From: an uncultured Eubacteriales bacterium
GTDB taxonomy: Bacteria > Bacillota > Clostridia > Oscillospirales > CAG-272
Length of the DNA: 5,620 nt
Assembly: GCA_934503195.1 (NCBI GenBank)
Contig: CAKSVM010000143.1
Coordinates: 1-5,620 of the forward strand
Direction of reading: 5' to 3'
Shown here: piece after piece, positions 1-5,497 of the stretch
Numbering within the stretch: position 1 is the first letter of the stretch
How the letters are laid out: each line of letters opens with the position of its first letter
The notes under the pieces: generated by a model
Seen by the model: the letters and a program-made list of their open reading frames with translations, nothing else
What the model was told of the DNA's origin: nothing
Database searches by the model: none
Position numbers and translations under genes: made by a program

Positions 1-10
1 GACGCGAGCC

Positions 11-77
11 GTTCCGGCGCGCCGCGGCGCGCCGGAACACGCGATCAAGGCTCTGCCTTGATCGCGCCCCTCCGGGG
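11..77. repeat. Cluster of three GC-rich hairpins downstream of the sigma gene
   Basis: Three inverted repeats lie almost end to end. Positions 11-38 are a perfect 28-bp palindrome with two GGCGCGCC blocks (16-23 and 26-33) around a central CCGCGG. Positions 40-50 pair with 56-66 (11 bp, loop CTCTG). Positions 67-70 pair with 74-77 (CCCC/GGGG, loop TCC). They lie 3' of the minus-strand sigma gene, but no T-tract follows any of them on either strand, so they are not classical intrinsic terminators. They could stabilise the 3' end of the mRNA, assist factor-dependent termination, or be a dispersed repeat element. Nothing else is recognisable in positions 1-137 apart from a short direct repeat, TTCCGGTAA, at 115-123 and 142-150. 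Confidence 0.8.
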
Positions 78-137
78 AATCTCATGGCACTTTATATGAT
101 TGACAGACTGTGCGTTCCGGTAAGCCTGAGCCGGCAC

Positions 138-1757
138 TCACTTCCGGTAATAAACCGCCGTCGCGGCCGACGAGCGCAGATAGTCCTCCGGGATTTCAAG
201 CCCGCCCGCGTCGGGCGCGTCGTACATCGCCCACCTGAACACGTACCCGATCGGGAAGAACGCGTTCCTCATCACAAAGTTCACATATTCCTCGTAAAGA
301 TCCTTCCGTATTCCCGGGAGGATCATTTTGTCTCCGAGCGCGGCGATTCTCTCGGCGTACTCGCGGGCGAGTCCCGCTACCGACTCGCGGATAAGCTGCT
401 CGATATTTCCCATCACGTCATAGCTCATCACCGGGAGCGACGGATAAAGTCCCACGCCGCGCTTTTCGAGGAATCCTTTCGCGGCAAGCTCCGCCGCCAT
501 CGACTCGTCGACCTTTGAAAGCGGAGTTTCCGGATTCTCCGCGATTTTCATGAAGAGCGCGATGTTTTCCTGATTCAGCACATTGTCGCGCCCCGGATCG
601 TCGAACGGCTCGCTTTCGAAGTGATTCGCAAAGGTTATCTGGCGGTAATCCGACGTGCGGAAATGCTGATGAAGATTGCTCCAGCTGACCGATTTCACGT
701 CGTTGTGATACTCGATTTTTTCGTCCGGGAAGGTCACGATTCCCATGTAGCGGTAATTCTTGCCGTTTCCGTCCGGCGCGTTCCTCGATTTTCGGAAGCT
801 TTCGACCATCGTGTCCGAAAGCTTCGACACCGCCGCGACGTAGCCGAGCCACATCAGCTTTCCGGTCGGAAGATCGTTTCCTATAAAATCGAACGCGCGG
901 ATCTTTTCCTCGATTCCGAGGAGAATGTCGCGGATTTCCGGCGCGATCCCTTTGTAGACTCTCCCGCACTCGGCGGAGAAATCGACCCAGAGCTGCTTTG
1001 GCAGAATCACGATGTCGGTGAGATATTTTCCGTTCGAGGTCTCCTTTATGAAGCGGTTTTTCAGGAGATAATCGAGCTTTTCCTCAAAATATACCGGCGC
1101 GACGGCAATTTCGTCCGAGATCTCGCGGATTGTCCGCGGCGTCTCGCGGCAGACGACCAGAATCTGCTTTACCACAAGGTCGTTTATCGCCTGCCAGTAG
1201 TCGGGCGCGGCGAGCGAACCTGTAAGCGCAAGCTCGGCCGGGGCGTAGGAACTTCTTCCGGTGGTTTCCATTTTGTCAATACTCCTTTTCACGTTCTCCT
1301 TCGCGTCAAACAGGCGGCGTTTGACCGTCGATTCGGGGACTCCCTGACTTTTTGCGATCTCGCTTACCGTGTGGCCGCGAAGGTAATAGTCGATGATCAT
1401 TTCACGGTGAAGCCTTGAAAGTTTCGAGATTGAATAATTGAGAGCCTTAATCTCATCGGTGCGGATCAGCTCATCCTCGGTGTCGTCGGGCGAGATCAGC
1501 GTGTCGGCCATTCCGTCAAGCGAGACCGCCGACGAATATTTAAGACGCAGAAAGATTTTCAGTTGATTTTCCGCGACCTTCCAGTACCACGGGTAGAACG
1601 CCGCGATTTCGCGTTTATGCTTTTGCGCGCTCCGGAGCGCGGCGATCGCCTCGCAGAGTATTGTCTGGGTCAGCTCTTCGGCATCGGAGCCGCCTGAAAG
1701 GCGTTTTCTCGACCAGAGGTAGGTTTTATCAATCAGTTCTTCGGTGAAATGTTCCAT
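138..1757 (-). CDS. ECF-like sigma-70 family RNA polymerase sigma factor with a long C-terminal extension
   Basis: A 539-residue cytoplasmic protein predicted to direct RNA polymerase to a specific promoter set. Residues about 5-75 look like sigma region 2 (DAEELTQTILCEAIAAL, then FYPWYWKVAENQLKIFLR, matching the D-A-E-D-L-x-Q and W-x-x-x-I-A-x-N patterns). Residues about 105-160 are region 4, with the helix-turn-helix EIAKSQGVPESTVKRRL. Typical ECF factors stop near residue 170-200; here about 375 residues follow. Within them, residues 205-250 (TIREISDEIAVAP, then LLKNRFIKETSNGKYL) and 398-440 (AAELAAKGFLEKRG) read like winged-helix folds, joined by segments of no recognised family. The ATG at 1757 has AAAGGA 6-8 nt upstream and a consensus promoter. 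No anti-sigma gene is adjacent, so the extension may regulate the factor itself (inference). The sigma assignment is firm; the function of the extension is unknown. Confidence 0.88.
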   Translation of the reverse strand: MEHFTEELIDKTYLWSRKRLSGGSDAEELTQTILCEAIAALRSAQKHKREIAAFYPWYWKVAENQLKIFLRLKYSSAVSLDGMADTLISPDDTEDELIRTDEIKALNYSISKLSRLHREMIIDYYLRGHTVSEIAKSQGVPESTVKRRLFDAKENVKRSIDKMETTGRSSYAPAELALTGSLAAPDYWQAINDLVVKQILVVCRETPRTIREISDEIAVAPVYFEEKLDYLLKNRFIKETSNGKYLTDIVILPKQLWVDFSAECGRVYKGIAPEIRDILLGIEEKIRAFDFIGNDLPTGKLMWLGYVAAVSKLSDTMVESFRKSRNAPDGNGKNYRYMGIVTFPDEKIEYHNDVKSVSWSNLHQHFRTSDYRQITFANHFESEPFDDPGRDNVLNQENIALFMKIAENPETPLSKVDESMAAELAAKGFLEKRGVGLYPSLPVMSYDVMGNIEQLIRESVAGLAREYAERIAALGDKMILPGIRKDLYEEYVNFVMRNAFFPIGYVFRWAMYDAPDAGGLEIPEDYLRSSAATAVYYRK

Positions 1758-1801
1758 GTCGTTTCCTTTGTAATTCGATATCGGTTACATACATATGGGT
1801 G

Positions 1802-1907
1802 TCAGGATTTTTGAAAAGGTTCGGTATGAGCTATATAAAAATTATATCATATCGCGGAAAAATTGTCAAGTGACGGATAAATGTGAACTTTATGTAAAAA
1901 ATCCTGA
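1802..1907. repeat. 11-bp inverted repeat spanning the divergent promoter region
   Basis: TCAGGATTTTT at 1802-1812 is the exact reverse complement of AAAAATCCTGA at 1897-1907. The left arm lies in the leader of the sigma gene, about 22-32 nt after its predicted start. The right arm ends 7 bp before the -35 box of the lipoprotein gene. The placement suggests a paired protein-binding site acting on both promoters; this is inference from the repeat alone, and the arms are AT-rich. Confidence 0.5.
1834..1869 (-). promoter_or_regulatory. Consensus sigma-A-type promoter of the sigma-factor gene
   Basis: On the minus strand, TTGACA (1869 to 1864) is followed after exactly 17 bp by TATAAT (1846 to 1841). 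A TG at 1849-1848 makes it an extended -10 (TGATATAAT). Both hexamers match the housekeeping consensus 6/6. Transcription would start near 1834, giving a leader of about 77 nt before the ATG at 1757. The gene should be transcribed by the housekeeping polymerase at a high basal rate unless repressed. Confidence 0.85.
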
Positions 1908-1914
1908 AAAACTC

Positions 1915-1945
1915 TTGACCTTCAAGTGACTGGAAGGTTTATAAT
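1915..1945 (+). promoter_or_regulatory. MerR-type promoter/operator of the solute-binding lipoprotein gene
   Basis: TTGACC (-35, 1915-1920) and TATAAT (-10, 1940-1945) are separated by 19 bp, two more than optimal. The spacer holds a 21-bp imperfect dyad centred at 1928 (1918-1938): outer arms ACCTTC and GAAGGT, inner arms AGT and ACT, with one mismatched pair (1924/1932). An over-long spacer filled by a dyad starting inside the -35 box is the hallmark of promoters activated by MerR-family regulators, which distort the DNA to realign the two boxes. The arms resemble those known for copper-type MerR operators, but the inducer cannot be inferred. No MerR gene lies in the window, so the regulator would act in trans. 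Confidence 0.75.
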
Positions 1946-1989
1946 ATAGGCGTAGCGCGTGGAATATTCAGGCGTTATGAAAAAAGAAC

Positions 1990-1994
1990 GGAGG
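1990..1994 (+). promoter_or_regulatory. Ribosome binding site choosing the ATG at 2004
   Basis: GGAGG sits 9 nt before the ATG at 2004. The in-frame upstream candidates, GTG at 1959 and ATG at 1977, have no comparable site; the GTG would lie only about 7 nt after the predicted transcription start. Starting at 2004 also puts a proper lipoprotein signal peptide at the N-terminus. Confidence 0.85.
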
Positions 1995-2003
1995 AAAACT
2001 CAT

Positions 2004-3488
2004 ATGAAAAAGCTGCTCACAGGCATTTTTCTCGCGGCAATTATTCTTCAGGCGTCCGGATGCGGGGCGGAGAAGGTTCCGTCCGGAGACGATGAGACGA
2101 CTCTTACCGACGCGCCGGAGACGACAACCGACGCTGGAACCTCGCTCAAGGCTCCCGATTTCCCCGGCGTTAAAATGGACGGAAAGGAATTCAACATCCT
2201 GACTCAGGGCTGGTGCGCGTGGGCACCGCTCGATATCGTCGACGTCGGAGTCACCGAACAGAACGGCGAGATTCTCAACGATACCGCGTATAAGCGCAAG
2301 TCGGCGATCGAGGAAAAATACGACTGCGTGATAAACGAGATCTATGACGCGAAAGGCGGAAACGACGCGGTGACGATGATTAACGCTGCCGTCATGTCGG
2401 GCGACAATCTCTATGACCTCGCGGTCATCCGCTCGCTCAGATTCAATTCGCTGATCACCGCCGGAAATCTCACAGACCTCGCGACCGTCCCGAATCTCGA
2501 ACTTGAAAGCGGCTACTACGTGAAGCAGTCCTACGACGCGCTCTCGATCGATGGGACGCACTACGGAATCGTCTCGGGAATCACGACGAACGCGAATCTC
2601 CTGACCTTCTGCGCCTATTTCAACAAGGTCATGCTCGACAGCTACAGGCTCGACAACGTCTATGATCTCGTCCGGAGCGGAAAATGGACGCTCGACAAGA
2701 TGCATGAAATGGGCAAGGCCGTCGCGGCCGACGTCAACAACGACGGAAAATACGACTCGAAGGATCGCTACGGAGTCGTTCATGTCATCGACGCGGTCGA
2801 GGGATTTGTCAGCGCGTCGGGTGTAAAGCTCGCCGAAGTGAAGAACGGAAAGATCGAAAAGACCTACAAATCGGAATCGTCAGTCGAGAAAATGCAGAGA
2901 ATTTTCGACATTCTCTCGGACAAGCAGACGATTTTCAACGTCCACGCGCGCGGCGGAACGGCGCAGGAGATCAACAAGCTCGAAACCGGAATGTTTATCG
3001 AGGGACAGACGCTTTTCACTGTCGCCGGACTCTTCTACGCACCGCTCTTCCGCGACATGAGGGACGATTTTGGAATCGTTCCGATGCCAAAGTACGACGA
3101 GGCGCAGGAGGATTACATCTCGCCGGTCTTCGCGAATCTCTTCCCGATCACGGTCATTCCGCGGTCGAACGACGATCTCGATAGCACCGGAATCTTACTT
3201 GAAGAGCTTTCCTACCGCGGCCAGACCGAGCTTGTCCCCGCGCTTTACGACACGATTCTCTCTGGCAAATGCGCGCGCGACGACGATTCGGTCGAGATGC
3301 TTAATATGATCTTCGAGAAGCCGTCGTATGACATCGGAATGATCTTCGACTTCGGCGGCGTCCGTACCGAGGTTCGGAACATTCTCCACAATCTTGAAGG
3401 TAATTTCGCCTCGACCTTCGCCTCGATCGACTCGAAGGTTGACGCCAACATCGACGCACTTATAAAGGCGGTCGACGAAAATAAATGA
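2004..3488 (+). CDS. Extracellular solute-binding lipoprotein (ABC family 1 type), orphan
   Basis: A 494-residue protein predicted to be anchored on the outer face of the membrane, where it would bind a small solute, most often a sugar or oligosaccharide in this family. Residues 1-20 form a lipoprotein signal peptide: MKK, a hydrophobic stretch, then ASGC with Cys20 as the lipidation site. A Thr/Asp/Glu-rich linker (about 31-48) follows. The body shows marks of clostridial family 1 binding proteins: NGEILNDTAYKRKSAIEEKY (86-105), a GKWTLDKM segment (226-233) and GIVPMPKYDEAQ (357-368). Residues 243-254 form an EF-hand-like calcium loop with D243, N245, D247, D251 and D254, seen in related binding proteins. 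No permease or ATPase gene is adjacent, so it would share a transporter encoded elsewhere or serve as a sensor (inference). It is transcribed from a MerR-type promoter and ends at a strong terminator. The substrate is unknown. Confidence 0.88.
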   Translation: MKKLLTGIFLAAIILQASGCGAEKVPSGDDETTLTDAPETTTDAGTSLKAPDFPGVKMDGKEFNILTQGWCAWAPLDIVDVGVTEQNGEILNDTAYKRKSAIEEKYDCVINEIYDAKGGNDAVTMINAAVMSGDNLYDLAVIRSLRFNSLITAGNLTDLATVPNLELESGYYVKQSYDALSIDGTHYGIVSGITTNANLLTFCAYFNKVMLDSYRLDNVYDLVRSGKWTLDKMHEMGKAVAADVNNDGKYDSKDRYGVVHVIDAVEGFVSASGVKLAEVKNGKIEKTYKSESSVEKMQRIFDILSDKQTIFNVHARGGTAQEINKLETGMFIEGQTLFTVAGLFYAPLFRDMRDDFGIVPMPKYDEAQEDYISPVFANLFPITVIPRSNDDLDSTGILLEELSYRGQTELVPALYDTILSGKCARDDDSVEMLNMIFEKPSYDIGMIFDFGGVRTEVRNILHNLEGNFASTFASIDSKVDANIDALIKAVDENK

Positions 3489-3495
3489 TTTTTTT

Positions 3496-3523
3496 GAAAA
3501 AACGCGGGTTTCCGCGTTTTTTC
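3496..3523 (+). terminator. Intrinsic terminator after the solute-binding protein gene
   Basis: A perfect 12-bp stem, GAAAAAACGCGG (3496-3507) with CCGCGTTTTTTC (3512-3523), closes a 4-nt GTTT loop 7 nt after the stop codon. The A-tract, GC core and T-tract are the classic rho-independent arrangement. The symmetrical A and T tracts, with more T residues at 3489-3495, could let it work from either strand. It separates the lipoprotein gene from the LysR gene. Confidence 0.92.
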
Positions 3524-3546
3524 TTCGCGAAAAATCTCCGATGTGG

Positions 3547-3575
3547 TAGAAATTTTAATAATTATATGCTATAAT
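3547..3575 (+). promoter_or_regulatory. Promoter of the LysR-family gene
   Basis: An extended -10, TGCTATAAT (TATAAT at 3570-3575), is preceded at 17 bp by TAGAAA (3547-3552), a 4/6 match to the -35 consensus. Transcription would begin near 3582, giving a leader of about 44 nt before the TTG start at 3626. The strong extended -10 compensates for the weak -35 box. Confidence 0.7.
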
Positions 3576-3576
3576 T
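3560..3576. promoter_or_regulatory. Palindrome over the LysR -10 box, candidate autoregulatory operator
   Basis: AATTATA (3560-3566) and TATAATT (3570-3576) are perfect 7-bp arms around TGC. The dyad contains a T-N11-A arrangement (T3562, A3574), the loose signature of LysR-type binding sites, and it covers the -10 box. This would suit repression of the gene by its own product. AT-rich promoters produce such dyads easily, so this is a candidate only. Confidence 0.4.
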
Positions 3577-3610
3577 GGTATACTGGTTATGCTTTATCTA
3601 TTATAACCGC

Positions 3611-3618
3611 AAAGGAGG
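3611..3618 (+). promoter_or_regulatory. Ribosome binding site choosing the TTG start at 3626
   Basis: AAAGGAGG is a near-perfect Shine-Dalgarno sequence 7 nt before TTG at 3626. Starting there gives the usual LysR N-terminus (M-N-L-L-Y-L-R-Y). A longer in-frame reading back to TTG 3575 would begin inside the -10 box and add 17 residues that do not look like a LysR N-terminus. Confidence 0.88.
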
Positions 3619-3625
3619 CGGAGGT

Positions 3626-4561
3626 TTGAATCTCTTATATTTAAGGTACGCAGTGGAAATCGCGGCCTGCGGCTCGCTTAACAAGGCTGCGGAAAAGCTC
3701 TACATCGGTCAGCCGAATCTCAGCCGGACACTCAAGGAGCTTGAAACGTCGCTCGGCGTCACGATCTTTGAGCGGACGCCCAAGGGAATGGTCGTAACGC
3801 CTGACGGCGAGATATTTTTACAATACGCGAAATCGATTCTGGGCGAGGTCGACGCGCTGGAGGGGATGTTCAGGAACCGCTCGGGGCAGAAGAAGAAATT
3901 CTCGGCCTCGGTGCCGAGAGCCAGCTACATTTCGGAGGCGTTCGCCGACTTTTCAAAGCGGCTTGTCCTTGAGGACGAGGTCGAGGTGATTTATAAGGAG
4001 ACGAATTCACAGCGGGCGATGGAGAGCGTTCAGAGCGAGGAGAGCAAGCTGGGAATCATCCGCTACGCCGAGAAATACGATAGGTATTACAAGGAGCGGA
4101 TGGACGAGAAGGGGCTTTCCTACGAGCTTGTGTCGGAATTCACGCACGTGCTTTTAATGAATTCCGACTCGCCGCTCGCCGAGAAGGAGATCATCACGCC
4201 GGAGGATCTGGGAGATTACATTGAGATCGCGCACGCGGATCCGTATGTGCCGTCGATGTCGGTTTCGGAGCTTCGGAAGAGTGAGCTTCCGAACGTGGTG
4301 CGGAGGATTTTTGTCTACGAGCGGGGAAGTCAGCTTGATCTTCTGTCGTCGAATCCCGACACCTTCATGTGGGTTTCCCCGGTGCCGAAGCGGATACTCG
4401 ACAAGCTGGGCTTAGTGCAGAGAAGGTGCGACATAGCGCAGCAGGTTTACAAGGATGTGCTGATCCGGCGGAACGAATACCGACTCACCGAGCTTGACAA
4501 GCTTTTTATCACCGAGCTTTGCCGGGTGAAGCGCGAGGTTTTCGGTTCGGATATGTCATAA
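3626..4561 (+). CDS. LysR-family transcriptional regulator
   Basis: A 311-residue DNA-binding protein predicted to control transcription in response to a small effector. The N-terminal winged helix is textbook for the family: S17, A21-A22, L25, Q29, S33, L36, L39-E40, L43-G44 and F48-E-R50 follow the conserved pattern of the LysR helix-turn-helix. A linker helix (about 60-85) leads to the effector-binding domain (about 90-300), including HVLLMNSDSPLAEKEIITPE, a usual motif of its second lobe. Length is normal for the family (about 300). The start is TTG at 3626, chosen by its ribosome binding site. The gene has its own promoter and a palindrome over its -10 box that could mediate autorepression. 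Unlike many LysR genes it has no divergent partner; the genes on either side are on the same strand. Its targets and effector cannot be inferred. Confidence 0.93.
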   Translation: MNLLYLRYAVEIAACGSLNKAAEKLYIGQPNLSRTLKELETSLGVTIFERTPKGMVVTPDGEIFLQYAKSILGEVDALEGMFRNRSGQKKKFSASVPRASYISEAFADFSKRLVLEDEVEVIYKETNSQRAMESVQSEESKLGIIRYAEKYDRYYKERMDEKGLSYELVSEFTHVLLMNSDSPLAEKEIITPEDLGDYIEIAHADPYVPSMSVSELRKSELPNVVRRIFVYERGSQLDLLSSNPDTFMWVSPVPKRILDKLGLVQRRCDIAQQVYKDVLIRRNEYRLTELDKLFITELCRVKREVFGSDMS

Positions 4562-4564
4562 AAA

Positions 4565-4579
4565 GCATATCGGATATGC
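4565..4579. repeat. 15-bp palindrome just upstream of the phosphotransferase promoter
   Basis: GCATATC (4565-4571) and GATATGC (4573-4579) form perfect 7-bp arms around one base. It lies 11 bp upstream of the -35 box at 4591, centred near -54 relative to the predicted start, where an activator such as LysR could bind. TCGGATATG within it (4570-4578) also occurs at 4547-4555, 23 bp away, at the end of the LysR gene. On the minus strand TTTTT follows it, but no minus-strand gene is present to be terminated. Confidence 0.5.
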
Positions 4580-4590
4580 GAAAATAACAG

Positions 4591-4619
4591 TTCACAGAAA
4601 CGGTTATATGTGTTAAAAT
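4591..4619 (+). promoter_or_regulatory. Promoter of the phosphotransferase gene
   Basis: TTCACA (4591-4596, 5/6 match to the -35 consensus) is followed at 17 bp by TAAAAT (4614-4619, 5/6), with TG at 4611-4612 forming an extended -10. Transcription would begin near 4626. No intrinsic terminator separates it from the LysR gene, so read-through from LysR is also possible. Confidence 0.75.
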
Positions 4620-4626
4620 ATTAACG

Positions 4627-4656
4627 GGTGTTTTTTGTCGGCAGACGAAAAACGCC
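4627..4656 (+). promoter_or_regulatory. Stem-loop at the predicted 5' end of the phosphotransferase mRNA
   Basis: Positions 4627-4639 pair with 4644-4656 over 13 bp, including two G-U wobbles (4629/4654 and 4636/4647), with a GGCA loop. The stem begins one base after the predicted transcription start and ends 12 nt before the ribosome binding site GAGGTG (4669-4674). No U-tract follows, so it is not a terminator. A 5'-terminal hairpin of this type could protect the mRNA from decay or affect translation (inference). Confidence 0.6.
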
Positions 4657-4680
4657 GGCAAAAGGACAGAGGTGTGAGAT

Positions 4681-5436
4681 ATGAGGCTTGACCGGATAAT
4701 TGCCGTCCGGAACGACAAAACGATATATCGTGACGGCGGATACTGCATGAAGGTCTTTGTTTCGGGACACAGGAAGTCCGAGATATTTGCCGAGGCACTG
4801 AGTCAGGCGCGTGCCGAGGAGACGGGGCTTCCGGTTCCAAGGCTTCACGAGGTGACGATGCTTGACGGCAAGTGGGCGATTGTGTCGGAGCTTATCCGCG
4901 GAAAATCGCTCGAAGAGCTTTCGAAGGAGAGCAGGGAGAAGAAATACGCGTGCGTTGAGAGCTTTGTGGAGTTACAGCTCAAAGTGCAGTCAAAGGAATG
5001 CGGGTTATTTCCGAGGTTATCGGAGAAGGTATTCCGCGAGATATCGGCACTGAAGCTTGACAGGCGTGTGAAGGACAGTTTATTTGAGCGGCTGGAGAAG
5101 CTGCGCGATTCGTCGAACGGCGGCGAGAATGTGTTATGTCACGGAGATTTCGCGTTATCGAACGTGATTGATTCAGAGAAGGGGTTATATATACTCGACT
5201 GGTCGCACGCGTCGCGGGGATTCGCGGAGGCCGACGCGGCGCGGAGTTATTTGCTTTTCTGGCTTGCGGGAGACATTGACGGCGCGGAGAGATATCTTTC
5301 GTTATATGTTGAGCGGAGCGGAGTCAGCAGGGAGCTGATTCTCGAATGGATCCCGCTCGCGGCGGCGTCGCAGATGAAGCGTTGCAAGGCGGTTGAGAGG
5401 GAGTTCTTACTCGACTGGCTGAAGCGCGGTCGGTAG
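4681..5436 (+). CDS. APH/choline-kinase-like small-molecule phosphotransferase
   Basis: A 251-residue cytoplasmic protein with a protein-kinase-like fold, expected to transfer phosphate from a nucleotide to a small-molecule hydroxyl group. Visible motifs in order: a likely ATP-binding lysine in YCMKVF (K24), the hinge-like WAIVSELIRGKSLEEL (65-80), the catalytic loop LCHGDFALSNVI with H154, D156 and N161, and the metal-binding ILDWSHASRGF with D173-W174, followed by D185. This is the aminoglycoside phosphotransferase family pattern; most members have other or unknown substrates, so antibiotic resistance should not be assumed. The protein is slightly short for the family because the N-terminal lobe is compact. 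GAGGTG lies 6 nt before the ATG. It has its own promoter and a 5' stem-loop. From residue 98 onward it uses nine TTA leucine codons, against one in the whole solute-binding gene. The substrate is unknown. Confidence 0.85.
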   Translation: MRLDRIIAVRNDKTIYRDGGYCMKVFVSGHRKSEIFAEALSQARAEETGLPVPRLHEVTMLDGKWAIVSELIRGKSLEELSKESREKKYACVESFVELQLKVQSKECGLFPRLSEKVFREISALKLDRRVKDSLFERLEKLRDSSNGGENVLCHGDFALSNVIDSEKGLYILDWSHASRGFAEADAARSYLLFWLAGDIDGAERYLSLYVERSGVSRELILEWIPLAAASQMKRCKAVEREFLLDWLKRGR

Positions 5437-5497
5437 GCCTGAATTATTACGAGAGGTAAAAAATAGTGCGGGAACGCCGCGAGGGGGATGAATCTTT

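Noticed and set aside
84..518. Plus-strand open frame (144 codons) overlapping the 3' end of the sigma gene
   Set aside because: It is mostly antisense to the sigma gene and Arg/His-rich with no recognisable motif.
621..1418. Long plus-strand open frame (265 codons) opposite the sigma gene
   Set aside because: It is antisense to a well-supported sigma factor, has no ribosome binding site or recognisable domain, and is rich in Arg and Val as expected from the complement of a GC-biased gene.
1959..2003. Upstream GTG/ATG starts adding 15 or 9 residues to the lipoprotein
   Set aside because: They lack ribosome binding sites, the GTG is almost at the transcription start, and the extra charged residues would spoil the signal peptide.
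1968..2783. Minus-strand open frame (271 codons) opposite the solute-binding gene
   Set aside because: It is a shadow of the lipoprotein gene: its translation has low-complexity Val/Arg/Asp character, and it has no promoter or ribosome binding site.
4627..4656. Stem-loop considered as a terminator of the LysR gene
   Set aside because: No T-tract follows the stem on the plus strand (GGCAAAAGG), and the T residues lie inside the 5' arm.
4681..5436. Aminoglycoside resistance gene
   Set aside because: Only the general phosphotransferase motifs are present; nothing in the sequence or the neighbours points to an antibiotic substrate.
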